From Galbula dea (lineage: Eukaryota; Chordata; Aves; Piciformes; Galbulidae), in assembly GCA_013399015.1 (NCBI GenBank), contig VWZX01006241.1:494729-558728 (forward strand): a DNA stretch of 64,000 nt. Reading direction: 5' to 3'. A program made the translations under genes and the position numbers. The first letter of the stretch is position 1. Every line of letters starts with the position of its first letter. A model generated the notes under the pieces. It was not told the origin of the DNA. It did not search any database and was given only the letters and a program-made list of their open reading frames with translations. Of this stretch, positions 45,200 through 55,900 are shown piece after piece.

Positions 45200-46000
45200 C
45201 CTGAGCTAAGCTCAAGAAATCAGTGTCTCTCTGCATCTTTTGGCCGTTTCCCAGCTATTCCAAGCCCTGTACGGCTCAAGCACAGACTGCCGGGAACACC
45301 CCGCCGCGCTCCGCGCTGGCGAGACCTGGGTTCTAAACCAGCACCACCGCTCCTCGTCCGCAGCGCAGCGCCCCTCGACGTCCCCTCGGACACGGGTCCA
45401 GGGAGGGGGCGGGAGCACACGCTTTACAGACGCGTCGTCGCCTGCGCCCCCGCGGCCGAGGAGCTGGGGCCCGCTAGGCCCGGCCCGAAGCGGGGGAGCG
45501 GCGCTGCAAGAGCGGAGCTGGGGCTGCGCGAGGGTAAGCGCGCTCCGAGTGGAAGACGCCACTCGCCGCCGTCTCCGCAGCAACACCGTGCGCACGGCGG
45601 CAGCCGGGCCTCCCTCCACCGGCTCTTACCGAGAAGCGGCTCTGGAGCCAGACTCGGGAGCGCGTCCCACAGCGGACATAGCAGCAACAACTCCTCACCC
45701 CTCCCGCCGCGGTGCCGCCCGGAAGCAGTGTGCGCCACGACGGAAGTGACGCCACAGACTGAGGGCACGGGGCGGAGCGGAGGTGGAGGGAGCGGTGCTA
45801 AGGCCCGGGCGGAGGGCGGGGGGGAGGGTGCGGTCTTGAGGCTCGGGGTGGCCTGGTGGTGGTGGAGGAGTTTCTGCTCGGGCCGTGGCAGGAGGAGGTT
45901 CTTACTGTTGCTGTGTTGAGCGGCAGGATGGGGTGTCAGCGGCCTCGGTTTGGCGGCGGTCACCGCTGCTGTTTTCCGTTTGGGGTTGCTTCCATTCTTT
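45200..46000. promoter_or_regulatory. CpG-island promoter of EYA3
   Basis: About 0.8 kb is dense in CpG and GC, in sharp contrast to the AT-rich introns on one side and the flank on the other. It lacks a clear TATA box. It contains an ETS/CRE composite (CGGAAGTGACG, 45741-45751) and a second ETS-type core (CCCGGAAGC, 45718-45726) beside the inferred EYA3 start. This is typical of a broad housekeeping-type promoter. The plus-strand side is equally GC-rich, so divergent transcription is possible, but no coding gene is visible on that side. Confidence 0.8.
45630..45745 (-). other. EYA3: EYA3 non-coding exon 1 (5' UTR), approximate 5' end
   Basis: Within the CpG island the minus strand reads CGCTTCTCG|GTAAGAGCC, a strong donor whose exon side ends at 45630. 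The next exon in the gene starts at 27147 after a good acceptor, so this is the likely 5' UTR exon, with an intron of about 18.5 kb. The transcription start cannot be fixed from sequence. The upper limit given is just before paired ETS-like sites. No ATG-led frame of this exon needs to be coding. Confidence 0.6.
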
Positions 46001-47921
46001 GTGTGGGATCGTCTCTCTGATTTCCTATCTCACTGCTGTAGGTGTTGCAATTTGAAATGGTTTGCTACTTCTTGATCGGTGTGTCCAAGCCGTTTGATGT
46101 CTCTAGGAAATGTCCCACGTGTGCAGGTCAGGATGTTCGGGAGTTTGGGGCTGGTTGGGTTTTGAGTTTTGAGAAATTGATTTCCTCTCTGAAATTATTT
46201 TCTCTTTTAGCAGGTCAAAACTTGCTGAGCCTTTAATTTCACCTCTCCAAAAAGGTGGTTCACATGGTAATTAAAAAAAAAACCAAACTAACAGACAAAT
46301 TAAAGCTGTATCAGTGTGGTATTGAGGCTTTTCCCTTGAGTACAAATACAGAAAGATGAGAAGGTGGGAGAAGTTAAAGGGCAAAACAGTTGGGGAACAT
46401 ACTTTATTTGAAAGAACTTCTGAGGATTGATTTTATTGCAGCATTGCAGTAAAACCGAGAAAGTAATTCCAGGAACAGAACTAGAAGCTCAGACTGGTTT
46501 ATAGAAGCGCATTGTTACTCAGTTACTGCAGCATATCCCCATGAAGTGTCCTCAGAGCTTTTTCCTCCACGCCCCTTTCCTTAGGTGCAAGTTTACATTT
46601 CTTCTCTGAGCCCACACTGGCCTTACAGCTGATTTCTGTGGAGTAAAGCATGTTATTTACTCACAATAAGTAGCCTAAACTGTAAACTCTTGCAAGCTTT
46701 CCAGGAATCAATAGAAGATCACCTGTTTACCAGATGTCTGTATATAATCTCTTTCCATTTCCTCTAAGAGTTGCCAAACTTCATCAGTTTGGTGCTTTAT
46801 GGTCTGTGAAGCAAGAGAGCTCCACTATTGCATCAGGTGGCAAGGGGAAAAGTGGAAGGCTCCACCTCATCTGCCAGCTGCAAGAGCTCCTCACCTAGAA
46901 CATGCCATCTTGGGAGGGCAGAAATACAAGGCAGATTCCTCCAGCAAGCGGGATTTAAATTACAGAAATTGCCCCACTGGCTGCGTGCTGTGGCTCAAGA
47001 TAGAGGGTAAAGCTTTGAACATGGCTGAAGGGCATACATAGTTAGGCAATTGTTTCTCCAATAAGTGGTGCCAGCAGCTCTTCTTTATGGGTGACCATTA
47101 CTTGGAGCAGAGTTCAGGACCAGCAGGGAAATGCATTCAGGTTGTGATCATTCTTTTCTCTAGCTGGCACTGTGCCTGGAGTGCATGGCTGGCCCTGGTA
47201 GATGGCATTAGGAAAATAAATGTCTTAGATCTTTTGCTCATTTGCACAAGTAAGTATAAAAGCTGCCTGAGAATCTTCAGGAGATACATCTGAAGGACTT
47301 GTATCTCCACTGAATATAAGCAAAGTCTAATACGAACTTTGGTCCTATCTTTGGAAAGACTTGAGCTTTCACATTCTGTGGTGGGTGTAGGAAGGCTGCT
47401 GTCCTTGAATATGAATAATCAGTGTCACAGGTCAAATACACTTTTCCTATCATCAGTCAGATTCTCCTGTGTAGTTTAAGGAACAAAAAACTGTTGTGCA
47501 AACACATAAGTTCCTTTCCCTGCCCAATTTCCTGTGCTGGATTGAGCAATTTGGGGCAGAAAAGGAACCTGAAGTCTCATGACTGGTAGCAGAGCTCAGC
47601 ACCCCTGGAAAATCACTTTGCCCTTGTCCCCAGCTGACTGCAGCCAGCCCTGAGCGAGGAGTCTTCAGTCTTGTTGGAGTGCATGAATTATGTCTGCCAT
47701 AATTCATACTACAGTGTACTCTATCCCTGTGCGGGACTGATTTACTCAGAAAGTGGCCATGACCTAACTTAATACTTCACTTGTGGTAGGATATCAAGAA
47801 CTACTCAGCTTCACGTCATCGTAACAGAAGTAGAAAGGCTGGGGGAAGGAGTATTGTACAGTTGTTTGCAACAACCCCGATTTAAATACATAAGAACAAA
47901 GATACTGAAGCATTTTAATCT
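46001..47921. other. EYA3-PTAFR intergenic region
   Basis: About 2-3 kb separates the EYA3 promoter from the PTAFR 3' end. No gene or transposon is recognised. PTAFR 3' UTR probably ends in this stretch or just above it. Confidence 0.5.
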
Positions 47922-47927
47922 TTTATT
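47922..47927 (-). terminator. Candidate PTAFR polyadenylation signal
   Basis: AATAAA is present on the minus strand about 0.9 kb downstream of the PTAFR stop codon, a reasonable 3' UTR length. No transcript evidence is available, and other weaker variants exist nearby. Confidence 0.35.
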
Positions 47928-48844
47928 ATTCGTATCGTAATGCCCATGCTGACAATAATCTTCTGTTGTCTGGAGCCTCTGAAGCAAAATTGGATTTCCA
48001 CAGACATGTGAAGTCAGCCAAAAATTACTAAACTTGAGTACAATACACCACTGATTTTCTAGTTCCACTATTACACAAGAAGCCAGGGCAGGCAGTAATC
48101 CCCTTTGGACATAATGGTGATCTGGGGTTGGGGGCTGAGGCACTGCCAATTTGTCTTCCTTTTTTTGCCTACGAGTCCAGTTACATGACTCATTCAAGAG
48201 CTGGGAGCAAAGGCAGATTTTCACAATAGCTACTCCCAGACATCTGTCAAGTATGGACCCCATGAGACCATGTGAGCAGGTAAGAAGGGATCAGAGGTGC
48301 AGATCTCTTCTTTGATGGCATTTGAGGAACTCCTTGGACTACCTCCCTTCTAGACACACAAAAGCTTCCTCAGTTCAAACTGTCTTCACAGAAACATGCA
48401 AGCTGCTTGGAAAAATCACTTGATGTTACTAGCAGTTCAGTCTTTTCTTCCAGGTCTTTTAGATGTCTCTTGCAGCTTTCATACTGGATTCTTTGTGGGA
48501 GCTGGGCAGGCAAAGGACTAAGGACAATGTTATCTGGGCTGACACAATGGGTAGTTTCAGTGTACTTACCTTCTAGCTGCTCACTGCAGAGACTCAATTA
48601 CACATTCTTTCATATAAAAGCAGGTCATCTGAGCTGTTCCCACTGCCCATGAGAACATAGGCTCTGACAGAAGATGCTTTTCTGCCAGATTACTACAAAT
48701 TCCAGTTCTGCCAGTGCATGTGATACAAGAATTGAGCATCTATTCTTCTAACGGGGAAAAGGAAATGGAATATCCTGGTCTCTTCTTGAGAAAAGATGAG
48801 TGACTAATTAATGCATCTCAATCTGCAATCAGAACTGGGCTGAA

Positions 48845-49906
48845 CTAGATCCTAATGGCATCCTCTTGGTGGATGACGCCCTCAATCACTGTGTCCGTGG
48901 TTTGCCGGGAGCACTTGCGACTCCCTTTCACGCTTTTCAAGTTTTCTGAAACGTGCTTCTGGAACTTCTTGGTGAGGAAGCAGTAGATGATAGGGTCCAA
49001 CACACAGTTTGTACTCAAGAGGCACAAAGTCACCTGGTGAGCATCGTTGAGTTGTTGGCGCAACTGACAGTTCTCCTTCTTCCACTGCTCCAGAACAGTC
49101 AGGGTCCAGGGCAGGTGCACTATGTGATGAGGAACAAAACTTATGACGAACACAGCCAGCACTGTGCAAACCATCCAGAGTGCCCTTTGCTTGACATGAG
49201 CGCTCTTCCGTGGCTGCACTGGTTTGGAGAACAGGGTCCTGATAATGATGATGTTCCAGCCTAGTATAAAAAGGAAGATGATGTAGAAGAGAATGCAAAT
49301 GATGACATGAATGGCAAGGACAGCTGAAACACCGCTAGAAGAGTCATAGCGCTCAAAGCACCGTGTGAAATTCTTTGAATCAATCTCCTCCTGATTAGTA
49401 TTATTGTCAAAAAGGTAATACAGAGAGCTGCCCACTATTATGATCCAGATAGCTGCTGATAAGTAGATGCCCCTTCTCTGGGTGGTAAACTGAGCAGCTT
49501 TAATGGGATTAGTCACAGCTTGGTAACGGTTGTATGTGATGACCATCAGAAAGGCAACGGAAGAGTAGGTGTTAACAAAAAATAAACAGCCAGCCACATT
49601 ACAGAGGAACTCAGGCATGATCCAGTCTCCATGATGGTGATAGTAAACAATCCACATTGGCATCGTAACCAAGAAGAGCAGGTCAGCTACTGTCAGGTTC
49701 ACCATGAATATCTTGATTTCATTGAGTTTCTTGGTGGGGTAAATACGGCTGAAAATCCAGAGCACATAGCAATTGGCAACAAAGCCCAGAATGAAAATGA
49801 TGCTATAGAAAACAGTGAAGAGATTGTAGCGAAACTCAGAGTCTACGTGGCATGAAATGTAGGAATCAGCACTACTGTCAGCAACACCTTTACCCTTTCC
49901 AGACAT
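48845..49906 (-). CDS. PTAFR: Platelet-activating factor receptor, intact single coding exon
   Basis: This is a class A rhodopsin-like GPCR for the phospholipid PAF at the plasma membrane. It couples to Gq/Gi and drives leukocyte and platelet responses. The 353-residue protein shows seven membrane segments at about residues 31-52, 62-86, 99-124, 149-167, 193-218, 241-265 and 288-311. It has the HVDSEFRY start shared with human PTAFR, NEIKIFMVNLTVADLLF in TM2 and Cys102/Cys183 for the extracellular disulfide. NRY (126-128) stands in place of DRY, RALWMVCTVLAVF and FVPHH are in TM6, and DPIIY (304-308) stands in place of NPxxY. The tail has KCSRQTTDTV, also seen in human. NFT at 179-181 is a glycosylation sequon. 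The ATG at 49904-49906 has A at -3. An in-frame GTG seven codons upstream is not used as a start in eukaryotes. The N-terminus is longer than the human one by about a dozen residues. The gene lies upstream of EYA3 on the same strand, as in human. Confidence 0.97.
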   Translation of the reverse strand: MSGKGKGVADSSADSYISCHVDSEFRYNLFTVFYSIIFILGFVANCYVLWIFSRIYPTKKLNEIKIFMVNLTVADLLFLVTMPMWIVYYHHHGDWIMPEFLCNVAGCLFFVNTYSSVAFLMVITYNRYQAVTNPIKAAQFTTQRRGIYLSAAIWIIIVGSSLYYLFDNNTNQEEIDSKNFTRCFERYDSSSGVSAVLAIHVIICILFYIIFLFILGWNIIIIRTLFSKPVQPRKSAHVKQRALWMVCTVLAVFVISFVPHHIVHLPWTLTVLEQWKKENCQLRQQLNDAHQVTLCLLSTNCVLDPIIYCFLTKKFQKHVSENLKSVKGSRKCSRQTTDTVIEGVIHQEDAIRI

Positions 49907-49954
49907 TGTGGTGATAAGTGGGCACACCTGAAGCAGAATTTCCTGCTGTAGCTT

Positions 49955-49980
49955 TTCTTCTTACCTAAAAATATAAAGAA
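49955..49980 (-). promoter_or_regulatory. Candidate 3' splice acceptor for the PTAFR coding exon
   Basis: About 58 bp upstream of the PTAFR ATG the minus strand reads TTCTTTATATTTTTAG|GTAAGAAG. PTAFR coding exons in mammals join separate 5' UTR exons just upstream of the ATG, so an acceptor is expected here. The same AG is followed directly by a donor-like GTAAG. A second, weaker CAG lies just before the in-frame GTG at 49927. Confidence 0.5.
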
Positions 49981-52900
49981 TGAAATGATCTGATTAGTAT
50001 GATGCCATTGCTAAGCCAAAACCCACCTTTCATCTCCAGCTATCTGTGACCACAGGAGTATCGTTCCATGCTTGGGAGCAGCCCTGAAGCAGCCTCCAGA
50101 CACAGACACCTGCCCTGTTGCCTTGGTTCTGTCTTTGGTCCCAGTTCTGCACCATACTAGCCTTTGCGTCTTCATCCAGCATTGTTTGCTGCAGTGTTGA
50201 TCTCAGATAGCTAATCTCTAATCTCAGAAGGCTTTTCTGCATGGGAGCTTTTAGGTACTCTGCTCTATCTCAAGCTTTAAAATCTTTTACTATAAGCAAA
50301 CATTCTGGGTCTCTGTTTTCCTAACTTCTATCTTGCCTATATTTTAACCTAGAAATTCCAGACATTAAAGAATACCTGGTAAAAATATCTCACTAGTGCC
50401 ATTTCCAGAGTCACTCTCTGCTTACTGTTTTTGGACATTTTCAGGCTTACGGTTGTAAAGGTTGTATTGGGTTTTTTTAGTTGCAGGCACCATAGCATCT
50501 CACATTCATTTCACAGGCTACCAGATATCTCGACTTTTACTCAATGACTGATGTAAAAGTTGAGTCACTAATCCTAAAGGGTGATGTTTTGTGGTACATT
50601 GTTGATTTTAACTGCAGTCTACCTTCCTTAAAATCCTGTCTGTTGTCTATCATGCCCTCATTTGAATTCAAGCTGTCATGAAACCACTCTGGCTCCTCCT
50701 TTGTTCTCCCCCCCCGTCCCCATTCCTGCATCAAATGCAAGTGTCAGCAGCAACAGTTCTGTACTTCCCTGTGTCACTGGCGACACTGCTGACAAACCCT
50801 GTCCATGAACAGATGCCTTCAGTTTTTTAATATTAAGAGGTCCCACCTCAGTATTTCTTCAAATCTTGCCTACAGTTTGGACATACCAAATTCCCACATC
50901 ATCAATATTGTACATGTTCCTGTCTCAGATTTACATGGATTCAGTCTAATCCCTTCTATACTTTAACCTGCTGCTTTTACCATCCAGAGGATATACACAC
51001 CAGTTCTTGGCTCAAATGCCAACTTGCTGACTGAGGCTGGGCAGGCACTCGTGTCCGTGACACAATCCTGCAGATCTGCTTGTTTTTCTCTCTTCCTTCC
51101 TTCACGGGAAGGTAACCAACAAATGCAAGTAAAGCAGTTTGAAAGCCACAGCCAAGGACACTAGGTTGCTCGCTGGTGGTAAAATGCTGGTGTTTTAACC
51201 TAAATCACAGAATGCAGTGGTTTTGCTTAGTGAGTAAACTGTATCACCAGACACAAAGCCTAAACTTGTGCAAGTTGTGATGTAAATACCTGGTGCTGCA
51301 CATTATCATATGCCTGCCTCAGCTCTGCCAGCTCAGACAGCATTTTCCCCCAAAGACCGCTACCACCTAAGAAGGCACCCTCCTGTCTCAAAACTTGCTG
51401 GATTGTCCCCAGCAGCAAATAGTGGGATAAACCTCCATCTCACTCTTTCTGGGTTAGGTCTCTCCTGTGCCCATGTGCTGCTGGTTCCTCATTTATACAT
51501 TTGCAGTTTTCCTCTGCAAATGGGGAAGCCAGCTCTAGGTCAAGAAAGCTTTCCCTTTCTTCAGAAAACTCTGCAAACCCCTTGCTACTTCTTCCCAGTT
51601 GTTAGGAGAGGAAAACAATAGTCATTTCCCAAAGCCTGTTCCTCCTCATCCCTCATAGGTTCCTTAATGACATGACAACTACGTACATCCACAACTTGTT
51701 CTTGGACCTTCACAGACTGCTGAATGCTGGGCAGCACTGGGATTTGGGTGTCTTTAAACACAGTCTCTCAGCCGTGTTTCATGTGAAGGAACAAGTAGCT
51801 GTGGCAGTGCTAGTGGTTGTCCAGGTGACTCGTATCTGTACACTTTCACCTTGATCTCTGCCACTTTGCTGAGAAACCACTGATCTCTAGAGGGTAGTAG
51901 CTGATTCAGGTGGTGGTAGCCAGGAAGTGAAGATGGTCAGGGCTATGATACCTCAGGATCTGGCCACAGAGCTCTGGCACATTACTGAGGAGTAATGTAT
52001 CACTCACTCCCTGCTGCACTGCAGAAAGGTCCCAGAGCAGGCAGGGGCTATTCTGTTCCTTGTTCTACCTTTGAGTCATGCAGGAGCCAAGGCAGGTCAT
52101 ACTGGTCATTTCATGGATCTATCTCCACATCCTCATCTGTGTGTGGAAAATGGTAATTGTCATAACACAGCCTTAGATAAATGTCTGTGTAAGCCCAGTC
52201 CTCCCACCCACCGAGAGACTGTCTGTGATAAGGACGTACACCAGTTGGAAGGGTTTGCATCTCAGCTCGGAAGAGCATGTAGCAGATGCAGACATTCAGG
52301 GGAGGAGTGAGGCTATGCAGGAGCAAGAGGAACTAGTGGGGAGCTTTGTGTCTGACACGCTATTCTGATGATAGAATAAGAAAAAAAAAAGTCCTAATTA
52401 CCTAAGATAATTAGAGAACTTAAGGGTTTTTTCAAATCTGCATTGTAAATGCACTGTTCTGACTATCTGCCAATTTCAGCAAACAGTTCTGGTGCCAGGG
52501 GCTGGAATCTTCGCACTGAAAGGTGCTTTATCATGGTAGCATCAAACCTGAGTATACCAAGAGTGGGGAAAAAAAAGAAAGTGATGTGTCCCACCAGCAG
52601 AATTCTCAAGAAGTGTCTACATCCAGTACATAGACACAATGGTAATTCACGAAGTCTCTTTAGACTTTGCTGTGACACACTGCCAATCTACCTTTCCATT
52701 TCTGGTGCTGTACATGGGCATGGCAGCCTCCCAGCTTTGGCCAGGAGCTCTGATGAACTTTACCGTAGGGGTCTCCAAGCCTGTCGTCAGCTGCCAGATT
52801 TATCAGATGAGGTGGAAAGAGGAGTGAACCTGCACGTCCCCCTCCACTGCAAAGCCCTGTTCAGAAGGTGGGTTTGAGCTAAGGGGCTGTGCTGTGACCT

Positions 52901-55900
52901 GGAATGATGGGAGCAAGGATATGCTCTACATTATTAAGCCTGCTAGAAATGTCTGGGAAGAATGGGCTGTGGGAGATGGCAGTGCTGTCTCCTGGCCCCG
53001 AGAACACTTGGTAGAGCTCATCTGTCTTTGCATTAGTAGGCTGTGCAGTGGCAGTGCTAAGGTCCTCCAGGGAATCACGAAAGAGTTGTTTTCCCCTTGT
53101 CACTTGCCAAGTGAGATACTCTACAATATACAGCTCGAATAGAGAGAGCATGGCGCCATTCCCTGCTAAATTTACCCGGTACCCACTTCCCTCTTCAGCC
53201 TAAGGAACTTCAGCTTACATCTCCAGTATACTTGTGAGAAGTCCTAAACTCTAGACTCTGGAGTATTGTATGAGAGATCTCTCACAGCCTTACGTGTTGA
53301 AGCAGTTCCCAACAGAAGAGGGGAACAGGCACAGTGGCCAGGGTGCAGGCTGCAAGTGTGAGTCCTGTTCTCTGCTGCATCAGGCTGTTCTGCATTACCA
53401 AATTCTCTAGCAACTCGAGCCCAAGCCACCACCTGGTACACAGCCAGTAATCCCAAGTAGTTTATATCATCAGCTCCATTGTATTCAGAATTAGAGGTGG
53501 AAGTAACCAGTTGCACAGCAGAGCATGGCTGGGACAGCTGCGGACTCTGCTCCCAGTCTATGCTCTCTCCAATCAGGATTTACTAGTTAATGGCTGCAAG
53601 GTGCAAAGACTATGCTGACACAAGCTGTGCCATCAACAAAAATATATTCCAAGAGGAATAGAACTAGAAAAGTATATTTTCTGCTTACCACAGTTGCGAG
53701 GATTCAGCACAATATATCCATCTTCAACTTTAGTAGAGCAGTGATGGGTATTTTGCTGAGGGTATGTTCCAAGTGTTACTTTGTTTGACCTGGGGTTGGA
53801 AGGTCTTCACACAGACAGCTCTCAAGAGCAGGACACCAGAGTGGGAGCAATTGCAGCATGACTGTAGAGTCACTAGAGAAGAGGAAATGTGTGACATCAG
53901 CTTAAAGGAAATGAGAAATAAGATAAGCTGTATAGGAAAGGCAGTTAACCACAGCAAAGATCTGGAAAGTCCTTAAAGATGTTTCCTCAAAGTATCTCTG
54001 CTTATCCTGAAAGGGGCAAAGCTGGATTTTCCTCTAAAGGCAGAATAAGAATCCACTCCATGTCCCTGGTTAGGTCTGGGATTAGACTGTATTTGAGCAT
54101 CCTTCTTCCAAACAGATGAATGGCAGAAGTTAGAAAAGCTTTCATTTAATAACTTATAGAAAAACAAATGGCAGGAATCTCGTATACCCCATAAACAACT
54201 TCATTTCCTAGCAGAGTCTCTGTCATACATGTATTTGGGCTAAACAGACCCAGGAATCCAGCCATCTCAACTCTCCTTCTGTCTCAGGGACCTTCAGCAG
54301 ACACTGAGACACCACAGCATGGCAGGTCTTCACCTGGCCCATTCACCTTTACATCATGTTCAGCGTTATTTGTGTCAGCCTGAAGATCAGTCATTGCAGT
54401 GATGCAAATTGGTGGGATGCTGAGGGAGACACTAGTGACAAGCAAAGTTGCACACATGGCCCCCGGATAACCTGTAAATTCCAACTTGCAGCTCATAGTC
54501 TGATGGTTAACCTGCCCTCCATGCAGACACCTGCACACAGTGCAGATGTGAGCTTGGAGCACCTGCACCATGTCCTGCAGAGACTGGGCAAGGTGAACAG
54601 CAGAAATGATGCTCTGCCAAGATGCTGGCTTTCAGTTCCCCTGGCCTCAGGCATCTTGAGGTGATGGGCTGCAGAGCGTCAGGGCAGCTGGCACAGTGCC
54701 AGAACCCACCCTCTGTCCGTGCGGGTGGCTGGATGTCCCCAGCTGGGGGCAGGCAAAGACCCAGCACTGATATGGGTTTCTTTGCCTCAGTCAGCTCTTT
54801 GCTGGCTATTTTCCAGAGGGTGCAGAGAGCCTTTCCCAGGGCCATTACAGAGGGAAGCACCTGGCATACACTTCAGCACTGGGTAAGCAGAGGTAAGCTG
54901 TGCACTCAAGGTGCCTGGCACACACCAAGAGCCCCAGCTGAGCTCACAAACTGGCAAGTACTCAGCAAACTGCTGCACAAACCAGGATGTCCTGCAGCTT
55001 TGAGCTCTTGCTTCAAAACACCCAGAGATGCATGTATACCACAAACGACATCACAGCTGGACATGCCCTGAGCTGTTCCAGGATCATCCTTGTCCCCCTC
55101 AGCAACAGCACAGGGTGTTCAAGTGACTCAGAAGCCACCTGATCTGAATGGGACCCAAACTCCCCCGGCACAAGGGAGCCCCACAGGATCAGCGCTGCAT
55201 GGGGTGGAAGACCCTGGCCAGTGGGCTGTATCGGGGGCTGGCTGTGTAGAGCAAGGGATCAGGGAACAGCCAGGTTCAGTCTCTGTCTCTCTTCAGAGTG
55301 ACCTGAAGAGTGAGATAAAGCTTCTGCAGTTATGCTACAGATCTGTGCTGAGATAGAGACTGTTGCAGCCTCCTTCCCTCTGCCACCTGCCATCCTCCCT
55401 CCTTCCTCCTTCCCCCTTCCCTATCAACCACTGTAAAGATGGAGTGGGGAACCTAACCCTTTATAGACTGGACAGAGCCATAGTTATGCCCATAAGACTG
55501 CTTTGGAAGCTTAAATTAGAAACAAAATAAAAGCATGGTACTGTGGTTAGCTAGCAACCAGTCCATGCCTTTGGCAAGAGGAGTCTGTCACAGTGAGGAG
55601 TCTGTCACAGTGAGGAGTCTGGTCACAGAGGGAAGAGGAGCACTTGTGAAGGCTGTAGCAACAGCCAAACAAAGCTTGCTGTCCTGCCACAGCCAAGTTC
55701 TTAGAGGAAGTTAAAGCCCAGGAGGTTTAGAGCTGGGAGGAGCTCTCATCAGAAATCTTCATCCTTCCTCTGCTCAGCCCTGCATTGGCTCTGCCGTTGA
55801 TGGAGCACATGTATGTCACCAAAATTCAGCAAAAAAAGTGTTCTGTAAAACCAAGAGAACCAAACAATAAAAACATACCAAATTCAGTGGTACAAGACAC

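Noticed and set aside
45240..45963. Several overlapping frames of 90-180 codons on both strands at 45.2-46.0 kb
   Set aside because: They lie in the CpG island, where stop codons are rare by composition. No known domain is present, and opposite strands are equally open.
49907..49927. N-terminal extension of PTAFR (seven more codons)
   Set aside because: The frame opens with GTG, not ATG. The first ATG at 49906 has A at -3 and is the proper vertebrate start.
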